From: Blastococcus sp. CT_GayMR19
GTDB taxonomy: Bacteria; Actinomycetota; Actinomycetes; Mycobacteriales; Geodermatophilaceae
Direction of reading: 5' to 3'
DNA: 64,000 nucleotides
NCBI RefSeq assembly: GCF_004570385.1
Contig: NZ_SPQL01000003.1
Location: forward strand, 310,001-374,000
Notes under the pieces: model-generated
The model's input: only the letters and a program-made list of their open reading frames with translations
The model's database searches: none
What the model was told of the DNA's origin: nothing
Program-made: the position numbers and the translations under genes
Part shown: in pieces, positions 45,539 through 54,058 of the stretch
Numbering within the stretch: position 1 is the first letter of the stretch
Layout of the letters: every line of letters starts with the position of its first letter

Positions 45539-45568
45539 ACTATCCCAAGCACCCGGGCTACATGTCAA
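45539..45568 (-). promoter_or_regulatory. Promoter of phasin-like gene 1
   Basis: On the minus strand TTGACA (45563-45568) is followed after 18 bases by GATAGT (45539-45544). The predicted transcript starts about 30 bases before the ATG. The -35 is a perfect consensus, rare in this genome. Confidence 0.65.
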
Positions 45569-45616
45569 GCGCGAGCTCGCACGCCACTGTGTGACCGGAC
45601 GCACCGGGAGCAGCGG

Positions 45617-46456
45617 ATGGTTCCGCGGGGTGCCGGCGCTGCGACCACCATGAGCCTCCTCGCATCGGACCGCACCGGACACGGCGAGCCGATCCTGCTG
45701 CTCCACGGCATCGGCTCCACCCGCGACGACTTCTCGGCGCTCCTGCCTCGGCTTGCCGAGGACTTCGACGTCCTCTCCCTCGACCTGCCCGGCCACGGGG
45801 GCTCCCCGCTGGGGACGTGGCCGCCGACCGTCTCGGCGCTCACCGACGCCGTGGAGGCCGACCTCGACGCCCGCGGGCTGGGCCGGGTACACATTCTCGG
45901 CAACTCTCTCGGCGCACGGATCGGGATCGAGCTGGCCGCGCGTTCCCGCGCGCTGTCCGTGGTGGCGATCTCCCCCTCCGGCCTGGGCCTGCCCGCCGAG
46001 CGGGTTCACCAGGGGGTCCTGATGGCCACCGCGCGCACCCTCATGCGGACGTTGCGCCCGCTGCTCGGCACGATGGCCGGCACTCCGGCCGGTCGTGCCG
46101 CGCTGCTGGTCGGCATGCGGGCCCGACCGTGGGAGGCGACCGAGAGCGAGGCACTCGCCATGCGTGGTGGCTTCGCCGACGCCACCGGGTTCTGGTCGAT
46201 GCTCTGGTGGGCGATCCTCCAGGACGTGCCGACCGGCCTGCACCGCGTGGACGTGCCCGTTCTGCTCGCCCAGGGCTCCGTCGACGTCGTCGGCGCCGGA
46301 CAGACCCCGCGCTACCTGGCCCTGATCCCGGGCTCGCGGTTCCGGCTGCTGCCCGGGGCAGGTCACGCACCGCAGTCCGATGCCGCCGACGCCATCCTCG
46401 GGCTCGTGCGTGAGACCGCGGCGCGTGGACGCGAGTTGCTCGGGTCCGGCGCCTGA
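45617..46456 (+). CDS. Alpha/beta hydrolase
   Basis: 279 residues. LLLHGIGSTRDDF, DLPGHGGSP, nucleophile elbow GNSLGAR, acid in AQGSVDVV and His in GAGHAPQSD form the canonical triad. The loop between LP and the lid is short. A PhaZ-like or menaquinone-type hydrolase cannot be distinguished. ATG at 45617 has GGGAG upstream; ATG at 45650 would remove 11 residues. It sits between phasin and depolymerase genes, so it may act in PHA or fatty-ester metabolism. Confidence 0.82.
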   Translation: MVPRGAGAATTMSLLASDRTGHGEPILLLHGIGSTRDDFSALLPRLAEDFDVLSLDLPGHGGSPLGTWPPTVSALTDAVEADLDARGLGRVHILGNSLGARIGIELAARSRALSVVAISPSGLGLPAERVHQGVLMATARTLMRTLRPLLGTMAGTPAGRAALLVGMRARPWEATESEALAMRGGFADATGFWSMLWWAILQDVPTGLHRVDVPVLLAQGSVDVVGAGQTPRYLALIPGSRFRLLPGAGHAPQSDAADAILGLVRETAARGRELLGSGA

Positions 46457-46562
46457 TCCGGCTCCATCCCGCTGCGGCTACTCCCGGAGCGGCACGCCGG
46501 ACCGACCTGCGTATTCATCGGCGCGTTCCGCTCCGGCAATCATGCGCAGGGAGCATGGCGCC

Positions 46563-46793
46563 ATGGCAGTGAGACGAATCCTGGGTCGGTGGCGTGACCG
46601 CCGTCCCCGGGAGCTGTACCAGCGCTACGGGGCCCGCCCCTGGGATCTGCTGGACGACCGCACGCGTGACCACTACCGGAAGCTCGTCGCGGCGGGGATC
46701 GACGGCGCGGGCCGGCCGCTGCCCCGGAGGGACGTTCGACCCCGGAGGCACGTTCGCCCCCGGGCGACCGGCACCGCCGCCGCCGACTACTGA
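46563..46793 (+). CDS. Small basic protein, 76 aa, unknown
   Basis: MAVRRILGRWRDRRPRELYQRYGARPWDLLDDRTRDHYRKLVAAGID and then a Pro/Arg-rich tail. Basic, soluble, no membrane helix. AGGGAG nine bases before the ATG. Convergent with the depolymerase gene. Not recognised. Confidence 0.5.
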   Translation: MAVRRILGRWRDRRPRELYQRYGARPWDLLDDRTRDHYRKLVAAGIDGAGRPLPRRDVRPRRHVRPRATGTAAADY

Positions 46794-46806
46794 GACCCGA
46801 ACTGGC

Positions 46807-47982
46807 CTACTGCCCGGCCAGGGTCCCCAGGAAGAACCGGACCATCTCGGCGGACGCGTCGGGGCCCATCGGATCGGTGTAGGACCCGACCGGACTGCCC
46901 CCGAACCACGCGTGACCGCCGCCGTGCACCATCCAGGACTCGACCAGCACCGCGCCGTCCGCAGCGGTGTGCACCGTGCGGGTGCAGGAGTGGCCGGCTC
47001 CGCACTCGATCCGGGTGGTGTCCGACACCGACGTCGGAGCACCGGCCAGCCGGGCGGCCACGATCTTCTCGGCGTTGACCGGGGCCACGATCCCGTCGGC
47101 GTCGCCGTGGAACACGATCAGCGGCACGGTCCCCGCAGCGACCGGGGAGCCACCGCTGCGCATGGCCGCGAACGCCGACACCATGTCGTGCGCCGCCCCG
47201 TACGCGATCCCCGAGTGGATCCCGGCCCCGGCGAACAGCTCGGGGTAGGCGGCCGCCATGACCGCGGCCATCGCGCCGCCGGCCGACAGTCCGGCGACGA
47301 ACACACGGTCCGGGTCGACGGCGTGATCGGCCATGACCCGCCGCACGATGCCGGCGATGATCGACGGCTCGCCGGATCCGGCCTGCTGGTCGGCCGGTGA
47401 GAACCAGTTCCAGTAGCCACCGTTGTTGGCCGCGGCCGCCTGCTCGGGGTAGACGACGAGGAACCCGTGCCGCTCCGCCAGATCGTTCATCCGGGTGCCG
47501 GCGGCGCAGTCGGCGGCGTCCTGCTTGCCGCCGTGCAGCAGAACGACCAGGGGCAGTCGATCTCCGGTCCGGCTCGTGGGGATGTAGAGGTCGTAGGTCC
47601 GGGTGCCGGCCGGCTCGCTGTGGCTGAGGTGCCGGATCTCGCCGCCGGGCGCGGCGGCGGCCTCGGCAGCACCCGCTCGGCCCCGGGCACCGCCCGACGG
47701 CAGGTTCTGCAGCAGGCCACCGAGGGCGCCGGGCAGCCCCGCGCCCGGCTGTCCGGCCAGCGTGCTGCGGAGCTTGCCCAGGAACCCGCCGGCGCCGGGC
47801 GCGCCGACGGCGGTCGGCCGGGGAAGTCCGACCGATCCGTAGCTCGTCCCGGTGGCCCCTGGCGCCGGCGGGACCGTCGCCGAGCCGAGCGAACGCTGCA
47901 GCACTGCAAAGGCCTCGTTCAACTGCCCGGCGCGGGTGAGCCGGAGCGCTTCGGACATGCCGGAAGTGCGGTCGTCGTCCAT
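46807..47982 (-). CDS. PHB depolymerase-family esterase
   Basis: 391 residues. N-terminal 100 residues: a helical start ([25 protein letters not shown]) typical of intracellular PHB depolymerase-family esterases, then a Gly/Pro-rich linker. Catalytic domain: [15 protein letters not shown], elbow GLSAGGAM, acid FHGDADGIV, His in [11 protein letters not shown]. LpqC/PhaZ type hydrolases release 3-hydroxybutyrate or other esters. No signal peptide. The RHH regulator gene is 112 bases upstream on the same strand, so the pair may form an operon. ATG at 47982. Confidence 0.88.
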   Translation of the reverse strand: MDDDRTSGMSEALRLTRAGQLNEAFAVLQRSLGSATVPPAPGATGTSYGSVGLPRPTAVGAPGAGGFLGKLRSTLAGQPGAGLPGALGGLLQNLPSGGARGRAGAAEAAAAPGGEIRHLSHSEPAGTRTYDLYIPTSRTGDRLPLVVLLHGGKQDAADCAAGTRMNDLAERHGFLVVYPEQAAAANNGGYWNWFSPADQQAGSGEPSIIAGIVRRVMADHAVDPDRVFVAGLSAGGAMAAVMAAAYPELFAGAGIHSGIAYGAAHDMVSAFAAMRSGGSPVAAGTVPLIVFHGDADGIVAPVNAEKIVAARLAGAPTSVSDTTRIECGAGHSCTRTVHTAADGAVLVESWMVHGGGHAWFGGSPVGSYTDPMGPDASAEMVRFFLGTLAGQ

Positions 47983-48094
47983 GGGAGAGCCCCTTCGGGG
48001 GTGTTGACGGGCGCGGACCGGTCGGTCGGCGCCGTGCGGGATCTGCGGCCGCCCAGGTGGGCGGCCGCTCGGGGCTGGAGGGTGGTGCCGGCCG

Positions 48095-48490
48095 TCAGGT
48101 GATGCGTGGCGCCAGGGCGGCCTTGACCGCCCGGGACGCCCGGAACGCGCCGAGCACCTCGACCGCGGAGATGGTGGCCAGGGCGAGCTCGGGATCGACG
48201 TCGTCGGCGATGGTCGCCAGCCCGAGAACCCGCAGCTGCACGGTGCGTCCCGCGCTCCGCAGGTCCTCCAGGTCACGTCGGCTCAGGTGCTGGGCGCCCA
48301 GAGTCAGGGTGCGGCGCGCCACGGTGTCGTCGACCGCGGCGGCCCGGGTCTCGAGCTGCCGCCGGATCGCGGTGCGGATGAAGTCCGTCCGGTTGGCGTA
48401 GAACCCCTCGTCGACCAGCAGGTCGATCTGCCCGAGGTCGATGAGACCGAGGTTGATGGTGATCTTCTCGCTCTTGTCCATCTCGGCCAT
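48095..48490 (-). CDS. Ribbon-helix-helix (CopG-like) regulator
   Basis: 131 residues. The first 55 form an RHH domain: [39 protein letters not shown]; the rest is a helical domain of unknown type. GGGAG before ATG at 48490. A tandem 11-bp operator lies directly upstream, so autoregulation is likely. The next gene is a PHB depolymerase and the divergent gene is a PhaC-like protein. Confidence 0.85.
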   Translation of the reverse strand: MAEMDKSEKITINLGLIDLGQIDLLVDEGFYANRTDFIRTAIRRQLETRAAAVDDTVARRTLTLGAQHLSRRDLEDLRSAGRTVQLRVLGLATIADDVDPELALATISAVEVLGAFRASRAVKAALAPRIT

Positions 48491-48508
48491 CGACCACTCC
48501 CTTCGCGG

Positions 48509-48541
48509 TGTCACCATCCTGTCACCATCCCGTGGGATGGT
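48509..48541. promoter_or_regulatory. Tandem 11-bp operator of the RHH regulator
   Basis: TGTCACCATCC occurs twice without gap (48509-48519 and 48520-48530). The second overlaps an inverted repeat ACCATCCC-GT-GGGATGGT (48524-48541). A TTGACC -35-like string follows on the minus strand. Spacing of repeats fits cooperative RHH dimers. Located 19 bases before the regulator start. Confidence 0.7.
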
Positions 48542-48740
48542 CAACCCGGTCCGACGGTCTGCGCGCCGCGGCGTCCACCGGCCGCTCGCGGTGCGCCCTG
48601 CGCGCACGGTGCGATCCGGATTACGGATGGAGAGCGGCCATCTCGCTCAGCACCCTCGGGTCCGCGCGTCCGGGAGTTACCGTCGGGTAGCGCTCGCGCC
48701 CGTGACGGGGCCCACATCCGGGCCGATGCAGGAGGAACCG

Positions 48741-49943
48741 ATGACCAGCACCGCCGACCTGACCCCGCGCGCCCAGGTGGCGCCTCCGACGCCCGCGGAG
48801 CTCCTGGCGCGCAACGCGGCGAGCACCACCACCGCCAGCCTCGCGGAGCTTGCGCGCTCGTCGCGCAGCGTGTGGTCCGGTGCGGCTGCCCGGCGAGCCA
48901 CGCCCCTCGACCTCGCCACCCGCGGTGCGCTGTGGTGGAGCAGCATGACCGACCGCCGGGTGCCCACCTGGCACCTCCCGCACCGCACCGTGCTGAGCAC
49001 GCCGTTCGCGCACGTGCACGACTTCTCCCCCGCCGACGCGGACACCGGCGTCGTCCCGACGCTGGTGCTCCCCCCGCAGGCCGGGCACTCCTCGCACGTC
49101 GTGGACTTCGCGCCGGGCCAGAGCCAGCTGACCGTCCTCCTCGAGGCGGGGCTGACCCAGCTCTACGCGATGGAGTGGCGTCCGGCCACGCCGGCCACCC
49201 GCGAGGTCACGATCACCGACTACCTCGACGTCATCGACCAGGCGATCGTGCACGCCGGCGGCCGCGCCAACCTCGTCGGCGACTGCCAGGGCGGCTGGCT
49301 GGCGACGATCTACGCCGCCCTGCACCCGGACCGCGTGCACACACTGACCCTGGCCGGGGCCCCGATCGACTTCCACGCCGGCGAGTCGCTCATCGCGGCG
49401 TCCACGCAGCTCCTGACCCGCGCACTGGGCATGGCGCCCTACCGGGCACTCGTCGCGATGAACGGCGGCAACATGTCCGGGCGCGCTGTCCTGTCCAACT
49501 TCATCCTGATGCAGCCGCAGACCGAGCTGGGCCGCCAGCTGGCCCTGCTCGACAACGTCGACGACCCCGAGCACGTCGAGCGCTACCGCGTGTTCGAGGA
49601 CTGGTTCAAGCACACCCAGGACATCCCCGGCGCCTTCTACCTGTGGCTCGTCGAGCACCTGTTCCACAAGAACGAGCTCATCGACGGGCGGCTCGTGATC
49701 GACGGGCGCCGCGCGGACCTGGCGGACATCACCTGTCCCCTCTTCCTCCTGGCGGGCGCCCGCGACCACATCACCCCGCCCGCGCAGCTGTTCGCGGCCG
49801 CGGACGCCGTCGGCACGCCGCCGGGCGAGGTCATGCGGCGGACGTCGGCCGGCGGACACCTCGGCCTCTTCACCGGGCGGCAGGCGCTGACCGAGGACTG
49901 GCCGGTGCTGATGGCCGCCGTCCGGGCCCACAGCGGGCGCTGA
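48741..49943 (+). CDS. PhaC-like polyhydroxyalkanoate synthase-family protein
   Basis: 400 residues, shorter than class I synthases. The nucleophile is Cys182 in GDCQGGW, the synthase lipase-like box with Cys in place of Ser; acid in AGARDHITPP and His in SAGGHLGLFTG complete the triad. The N-terminal 90 residues are poorly conserved. Could be a true synthase or a related synthase-like depolymerase; the synthase-type cysteine argues for the former. GGAGGA before ATG at 48741. Divergent from the RHH gene. Confidence 0.8.
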   Translation: MTSTADLTPRAQVAPPTPAELLARNAASTTTASLAELARSSRSVWSGAAARRATPLDLATRGALWWSSMTDRRVPTWHLPHRTVLSTPFAHVHDFSPADADTGVVPTLVLPPQAGHSSHVVDFAPGQSQLTVLLEAGLTQLYAMEWRPATPATREVTITDYLDVIDQAIVHAGGRANLVGDCQGGWLATIYAALHPDRVHTLTLAGAPIDFHAGESLIAASTQLLTRALGMAPYRALVAMNGGNMSGRAVLSNFILMQPQTELGRQLALLDNVDDPEHVERYRVFEDWFKHTQDIPGAFYLWLVEHLFHKNELIDGRLVIDGRRADLADITCPLFLLAGARDHITPPAQLFAAADAVGTPPGEVMRRTSAGGHLGLFTGRQALTEDWPVLMAAVRAHSGR

Positions 49944-49955
49944 CCCCACCGGGAC

Positions 49956-49988
49956 GGTCCCGGTCGGGGCGCCGACCCGACCGGGACC
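49956..49988. terminator. Terminator after the PhaC-like gene
   Basis: Perfect 13-bp stem (49956-49968, 49976-49988; core CCCGGTCGGG) with a seven-base loop in the convergent gap before the IMPase gene. Confidence 0.7.
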
Positions 49989-50028
49989 CGCGGCGGGTCC
50001 GGCGACCCTTGCGGTCGGGCCGACCGGG

Positions 50029-50802
50029 TCAGGCCGAGGCCTCGATCAGCCGGACCAGGTCGGGCCGGACGCCGGGGGTCGCCGCCAGGATGATCTCCGA
50101 ACCGGCCCCGGGCACCTCGCCGACGACGGCCCCCGCTTCGGCCGCGATGAGCAGACCCGCGGCGACGTCCCAGAGTTGGGTGTCGACCATCAGACCGGCA
50201 TCCAACCGCCCGGCAGCCACATAGGCCAGGTCCAGGGCGGCCGGCAGGCGGCGCACGTCACCGATCGCCGGCAGGAGGACGGAGAGCACGCCGACCATGC
50301 GCCGCTTCGTCCGGGGCGAGGGGTCGAAGCTCAGTCCCACGATCGCTTCCTCGACCCGTGTGGCCGAGGAGACCGTGAGGGCCGCCGCGTCGAGTCGGGC
50401 CCCTGCCCCGGCGACCGCGCTGAACACCTCGCCGGAGACCGGGTCGTGCACCACGGCCGCATAGGTGACCCCGTCCCGCTGCAGCGCGACGCAGACCGAC
50501 CAGGGTCCGGTCCCGGTCAGATAGTTCCGCGTCCCGCCGAGGGGATCGATCACCCAGCGCCAGCCGCTGGTCCCCGCGAGGGCGCTGCCCTCCTCCGCGA
50601 GGATCCCGTCGTCACGATGCTCGGCGGAGATCCCCTCCACGATGAGGCGCTCGCTGGCGAGGTCGACGTCGGACACGAGGTCGTTCGCGTGGGCCTTCGT
50701 GCCCCCCACGACGACGGTGCTCCGCCGCTCCACCTGGAGGCGACCGGCCGAGAGCGCCAGGTCGATCGCCAGGTCACGAGCTCCTGCGAGGTCCCGGTCC
50801 AT
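50029..50802 (-). CDS. Inositol-monophosphatase-family protein lacking a metal ligand
   Basis: 257 residues. Shows VSDVDLASE, EEGSAL, WDVAAG and the IMPase core. The metal motif that should be DPLDGT is DPLGGT here (Gly89; codon GGC), so the second Asp is lost; Asp86 is kept. The protein may be inactive or altered. ATG at 50802. Convergent with the PhaC-like gene. Confidence 0.82.
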   Translation of the reverse strand: MDRDLAGARDLAIDLALSAGRLQVERRSTVVVGGTKAHANDLVSDVDLASERLIVEGISAEHRDDGILAEEGSALAGTSGWRWVIDPLGGTRNYLTGTGPWSVCVALQRDGVTYAAVVHDPVSGEVFSAVAGAGARLDAAALTVSSATRVEEAIVGLSFDPSPRTKRRMVGVLSVLLPAIGDVRRLPAALDLAYVAAGRLDAGLMVDTQLWDVAAGLLIAAEAGAVVGEVPGAGSEIILAATPGVRPDLVRLIEASA

Positions 50803-50825
50803 GCGACAACGATGGCACGGGGCGG

Positions 50826-51923
50826 TCAGAGGCTGTGCGCCGCGAAGAACTGCCACATGACCGTGCTGGCCCGGGGGCCCTTGGGATCGCTGTAGGACCC
50901 GTCGGCCGTCCCGCCGGACCAGGCGTGTCCCAGCCCGTCGACCTCCCAGTGCTCCAGGCGCTTGCGGCCGCGGGCGGAGTACCACCGGGTGACGGAGTAC
51001 CTGCGGCCGTCCGTCGAGCGCCTGGTCATGACCCGGGACCGAGTGATCCGACGACCGTCCCGGACGTCGGCCGAGCGCACGGCGTCGTACGCCAGCCACT
51101 GCTCGGTGACGAGTCTGCCGTTGCTCCCGTAGACCACCGGGTCCGCGGTGCCCTGGACCACGACGAGCGGCGCCATGCCCGCCCCGGGCGTCGGTGCCGG
51201 CGGGGTGCCCCGTCCGTGCATCGCACCGAACGCCCCCCGGCCGTTGCTGGCCGACCGGTACGCCGGGGCCGAGTGCACGCCCACGGCGGCGAAGACGTCG
51301 GAGTACGTGGCGGCGAGGATCAGCGCCATCGCTCCCCCGGCGGAGATCCCGGCCGCGTACACGCGCGTCCCGTCGATCCGCCAGCGGGAGGGTTCGGCGA
51401 GCACCTCCGCAGCGATGCCCGCGAGGACCGCGGGCTCGCCGGCGCCGCGCGTCTGATGGCCCGACTCGTACCAGCGCCAGCAGCCGCCCGCCTGGTGCCC
51501 GCGGGTCTGCCGGGGTGCCACGAGGACGAAGCCGTGCCGGTCGGCGAGAGCGGTGAAACGGGTCGCGGCGACGAATTGCTCCGCGGTCTGGTTGCACCCG
51601 TGCAGCAGCATCACCAACGGCACGCGGACGCTGCGGCGGTGGCCGGCCGGCAGGTAGACGTCATAGGACCGGGAGCCCGCCGCCCCGAGGTGGGTCGACC
51701 GGAGCCACCGTCCGGCTGTCCGGGGCGTCGGGGGCAACCTCTTCGAGGGCGACCGTGTCGCCGCGGTGCGTCGCGCGGGCTTCGGCACCGCCACGCCGGT
51801 CAGCGCCGACAGGGCACGCCGGGCGGCCACCTTCCGGCGCCGCACCGACGGCACCGGCACGAGGAACGGCAGGGACAGGAGGCCGGACCGCGTGGCGCTC
51901 GCTGATCGGCGACGACGAGCCAA
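50826..51923 (-). CDS. Second PHB depolymerase-family esterase
   Basis: About 365 residues if started at TTG 51923 (AGGAGG four bases upstream); the frame is open to 52103, so the start is uncertain. LVMLLHGCNQTAEQF, elbow GISAGGAM, acid VQGTADPVV, His in DGLGHAWSGG. Resembles the esterase at 46807 in its catalytic half but with a different, Arg-rich N-terminus that could be a signal or a nucleoid-binding segment. Next to ParA. Confidence 0.83.
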   Translation of the reverse strand: MARRRRSASATRSGLLSLPFLVPVPSVRRRKVAARRALSALTGVAVPKPARRTAATRSPSKRLPPTPRTAGRWLRSTHLGAAGSRSYDVYLPAGHRRSVRVPLVMLLHGCNQTAEQFVAATRFTALADRHGFVLVAPRQTRGHQAGGCWRWYESGHQTRGAGEPAVLAGIAAEVLAEPSRWRIDGTRVYAAGISAGGAMALILAATYSDVFAAVGVHSAPAYRSASNGRGAFGAMHGRGTPPAPTPGAGMAPLVVVQGTADPVVYGSNGRLVTEQWLAYDAVRSADVRDGRRITRSRVMTRRSTDGRRYSVTRWYSARGRKRLEHWEVDGLGHAWSGGTADGSYSDPKGPRASTVMWQFFAAHSL

Positions 51924-52174
51924 CTGCCCTCCTCTGCTGGACCGGCGCGGGGAACGTGCTGCCGCGCCCTGCTGGTGGGCGGAGGCGGGAGACCCGACGG
52001 TACCCAGCCCGCCTGCCGCCTCCCACCCGCTGGGAACGACCACCGCCTCGCGGACTCCATGACGGGCCGGCCGCATGGGAACGCTGGGGAGACAGCGCCG
52101 CATGGGGCGGGCAGTGAGTCCCGGCCCGTCCGGCCTCCCCGGAACCGGAGCCGGCCGGTGCCAGACTCCCGGGC

Positions 52175-52942
52175 ATGAGGCTGGCCGTGTGCTCCTCCAA
52201 GGGCGGCGTCGGCAAGACGACGGTCGCGGCCAACGTCGCGGCCGCCCTCGCCCGGTCCGGCCGCGTGCTCGCCGTCGACGTCGATCCGCAGGACAGCCTG
52301 GGACGTGCGTTCGGAGTCGTGGCCAAGGGCCGCGACGACTCGCTGGGCGCGCTGCTCGAGGACGGCTCGGTGGAGGCGCGTGCGGTCGTCCGGCACGCCG
52401 TCGCGCCGGGGCTCGACCTGCTGCCCGCGCACCCCAGTCTCGAGGCGGTGGCGACCCAGCTCGCCGCGACCGGGGGGCTCACGACCAGCGTCCGCCGGGC
52501 GCTGCGCCCGCTGCTCGGCGAGTACGACCACGTGGTGCTCGACACCCGCGGCGACCTGGGTGCCCTCACCCTGGCCGCGGTCTGCGCGGCCGACTCCGTG
52601 CTCACCGTCTTCACCAGCGACCCGGGGTCGGCGCTCGGCGCCGTCCGGCTGGCGGCCTTCCTGGAGCAGCACCGGACCTACGAGAACACCTCGGCGGTCC
52701 TGGTCGGCGTCGCCTGCGCGGTGTGGGACCGCCAGGGGCGTGCCGCCCGCGACGTCGCCGGCGCCCTGGCGGGCACCGGCCTTCCGCTGCTGAGCACCCG
52801 CGTCCCACTCTCCCGTCGCGTGCCGAGCAGCGTGCTCGCCAAGCGGCCGGTCGTCCTGTCCAGCCCCACGAGCGCGGTCGCGGCGGCGTACGTCGCGCTG
52901 GCCGACGAGGTACTCGTGGCCACCGGGAAGGTCCCCGCATGA
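52175..52942 (+). CDS. ParA/MinD-type ATPase
   Basis: 255 residues. Deviant Walker A SSKGGVGKTT (signature Lys9 and Lys14), A' VDVDPQDSLG, Walker B VVLDTRG, and a C-terminal helix. Single-domain like McdA/plasmid ParA; no N-terminal HTH. Sits between PHB depolymerase and phasin genes and overlaps an 88-residue partner gene by four bases. No parB gene or parS site seen. Such orphan ParAs position cargos on the nucleoid; PHA granules are the obvious local cargo. Confidence 0.88.
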   Translation: MRLAVCSSKGGVGKTTVAANVAAALARSGRVLAVDVDPQDSLGRAFGVVAKGRDDSLGALLEDGSVEARAVVRHAVAPGLDLLPAHPSLEAVATQLAATGGLTTSVRRALRPLLGEYDHVVLDTRGDLGALTLAAVCAADSVLTVFTSDPGSALGAVRLAAFLEQHRTYENTSAVLVGVACAVWDRQGRAARDVAGALAGTGLPLLSTRVPLSRRVPSSVLAKRPVVLSSPTSAVAAAYVALADEVLVATGKVPA

Positions 52943-53205
52943 CTCCCGAACTCCCCCGGCACGCCGGGCGACTGCAGGACGACCTGCTGCAGGACCTGCG
53001 CGCCGTCGTTCCGGCGCACGCGTCCGTCCCCGTCCCGGTCGCGTCCGCTCCCCCACCCCCGCCACCCCCGAGCGCGGCGGCGATGGAGGTGCGCGTGACC
53101 CCCGGGATCTGGACCGGCCCCAGTGCGGGCGTGTCCCCCGACGGAGCGGCGATCGTGGTCGGCGTCGGTCCGCTCCAGATCAGGTTCGGCCTCTACGGCC
53201 GCTGA
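52939..53205 (+). CDS. Small protein coupled to ParA, 88 aa, unknown
   Basis: Starts MTPELPRHAGRLQDDLLQDLRAVV (amphipathic helix, residues 8-24), then a Pro-rich linker with seven Pro in a row (39-45), then a beta-rich C-terminus ending VGPLQIRFGLYGR. ATGA overlap with the ParA gene shows translational coupling. Layout (short helix with Arg, disordered linker, second module) recalls adaptor proteins of ParA systems such as McdB, but no sequence match is claimed. Confidence 0.7.
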   Translation: MTPELPRHAGRLQDDLLQDLRAVVPAHASVPVPVASAPPPPPPPSAAAMEVRVTPGIWTGPSAGVSPDGAAIVVGVGPLQIRFGLYGR

Positions 53206-53235
53206 TCCGGCTGCGCCCGGGCCCGGAACGGACGG

Positions 53236-53268
53236 AGGGCCGGCCGGGGTTGCCCCCCGGCCGGCCCT
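53236..53268. terminator. Bidirectional terminator after the ParA pair
   Basis: 14-bp perfect stem (53236-53249 and 53255-53268; core GGGCCGGCCGGGG) with a five-base loop. Lies between the ParA partner gene and the convergent phasin-like gene. Confidence 0.85.
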
Positions 53269-53295
53269 ACCGCGACGGGCGACCCGTCCGGTCGA

Positions 53296-53550
53296 TCAGG
53301 CCTTCGCGGCCGACGCGAGCGTCGCGCCGGCGGCCAGGACCTGCTTGGCGACGTCGCGCTGCGCCTCGAGCACCTTCTCGTTGAGGTCGAAGTAGCGGTC
53401 GACGGCCGCCTCGGCGTCGAACTGGGTGGCGAAGGCCGGAACCTGGTCCGCGAACGTCTTGGCCAGGCGGGTCCAGTTCTCGACCGCGGTCTGCGCGGCC
53501 TGCTGGCCCTGCTGGAAGATCTGGGTGTACTGCTCGGTGTGATTCGTCAT
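53296..53550 (-). CDS. Phasin-like protein 2
   Basis: 84 residues, helical: TQIFQQGQQAAQTAVENWTRLAKTFADQVP with VDRYFDLNEKVLEAQRDVAKQVL. Phasin-like size and pattern, Lys at the end but no long basic tail. GGGAGG before ATG at 53550. Own promoter within the end of the XRE gene. Partner of phasin 1 at 45093; both lie on the minus strand. Confidence 0.78.
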   Translation of the reverse strand: MTNHTEQYTQIFQQGQQAAQTAVENWTRLAKTFADQVPAFATQFDAEAAVDRYFDLNEKVLEAQRDVAKQVLAAGATLASAAKA

Positions 53551-53582
53551 CGCGTGCCTCCCGGCGGTAGGTGTTGATTGGG

Positions 53583-53610
53583 ATAGTACGCACCATGAGT
53601 GAGATGTCAA
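53583..53610 (-). promoter_or_regulatory. Promoter of phasin-like gene 2
   Basis: TTGACA (53605-53610) and TACTAT (53583-53588), 16 bases apart on the minus strand. The -35 overlaps the stop codon of the XRE gene. Shares GCTTGACAT and a GGTGC element with the promoter of phasin 1. Confidence 0.65.
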
Positions 53611-53987
53611 GCAGGCGGTGAGCGCCCCTCGACGAAGCTCCGGTAGATGCGCAGCAGCGCTTCCCGCTCCTCGGGCGTGAGGTCGGGGTCGCTGCGGATC
53701 GCCGCCTCGGTGCCCGAACCGCTCCGCGCGGTCTGGTCCCCGGCGGGAGACCCCAGCCCGGCCTCGGCCAGCAACGTGTCCGCCGGGATGTTGAGCGCCT
53801 CCGCGATCGCCTGCAGGACCCGGATCGACGGCTGGTGCAGCCCCCGCTCGATCTGGCTCAGGTAGGCGTTGGACACCTTCGTCAGATCGGCCATGCCGCG
53901 CAACGACAGGTCGGCCATCTGCCGTTGCAGGCGGATGTACTCGCCGAGCTGCCGGACGCGCGGGTCCTCGCCGTCTTCTGTCGCCAT
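53607..53987 (-). CDS. XRE-family regulator
   Basis: 126 residues. LGEYIRLQRQMADLSLRGMADLTKVSNAYLSQIERGLHQPS is a Cro/C1-type HTH; the C-terminal part has TPEEREALLRIYRSFVEG. ATG at 53987, GGGAGG upstream. Immediately upstream of the phasin gene, so it probably controls granule genes. Confidence 0.87.
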   Translation of the reverse strand: MATEDGEDPRVRQLGEYIRLQRQMADLSLRGMADLTKVSNAYLSQIERGLHQPSIRVLQAIAEALNIPADTLLAEAGLGSPAGDQTARSGSGTEAAIRSDPDLTPEEREALLRIYRSFVEGRSPPA

Positions 53988-54058
53988 CGCCGATCCTCCC
54001 TGGGTTGCGCACAGTCTCGCCGATCCCTGCCCGTCCGCGTCCCCCACCGGGGGTGCGC

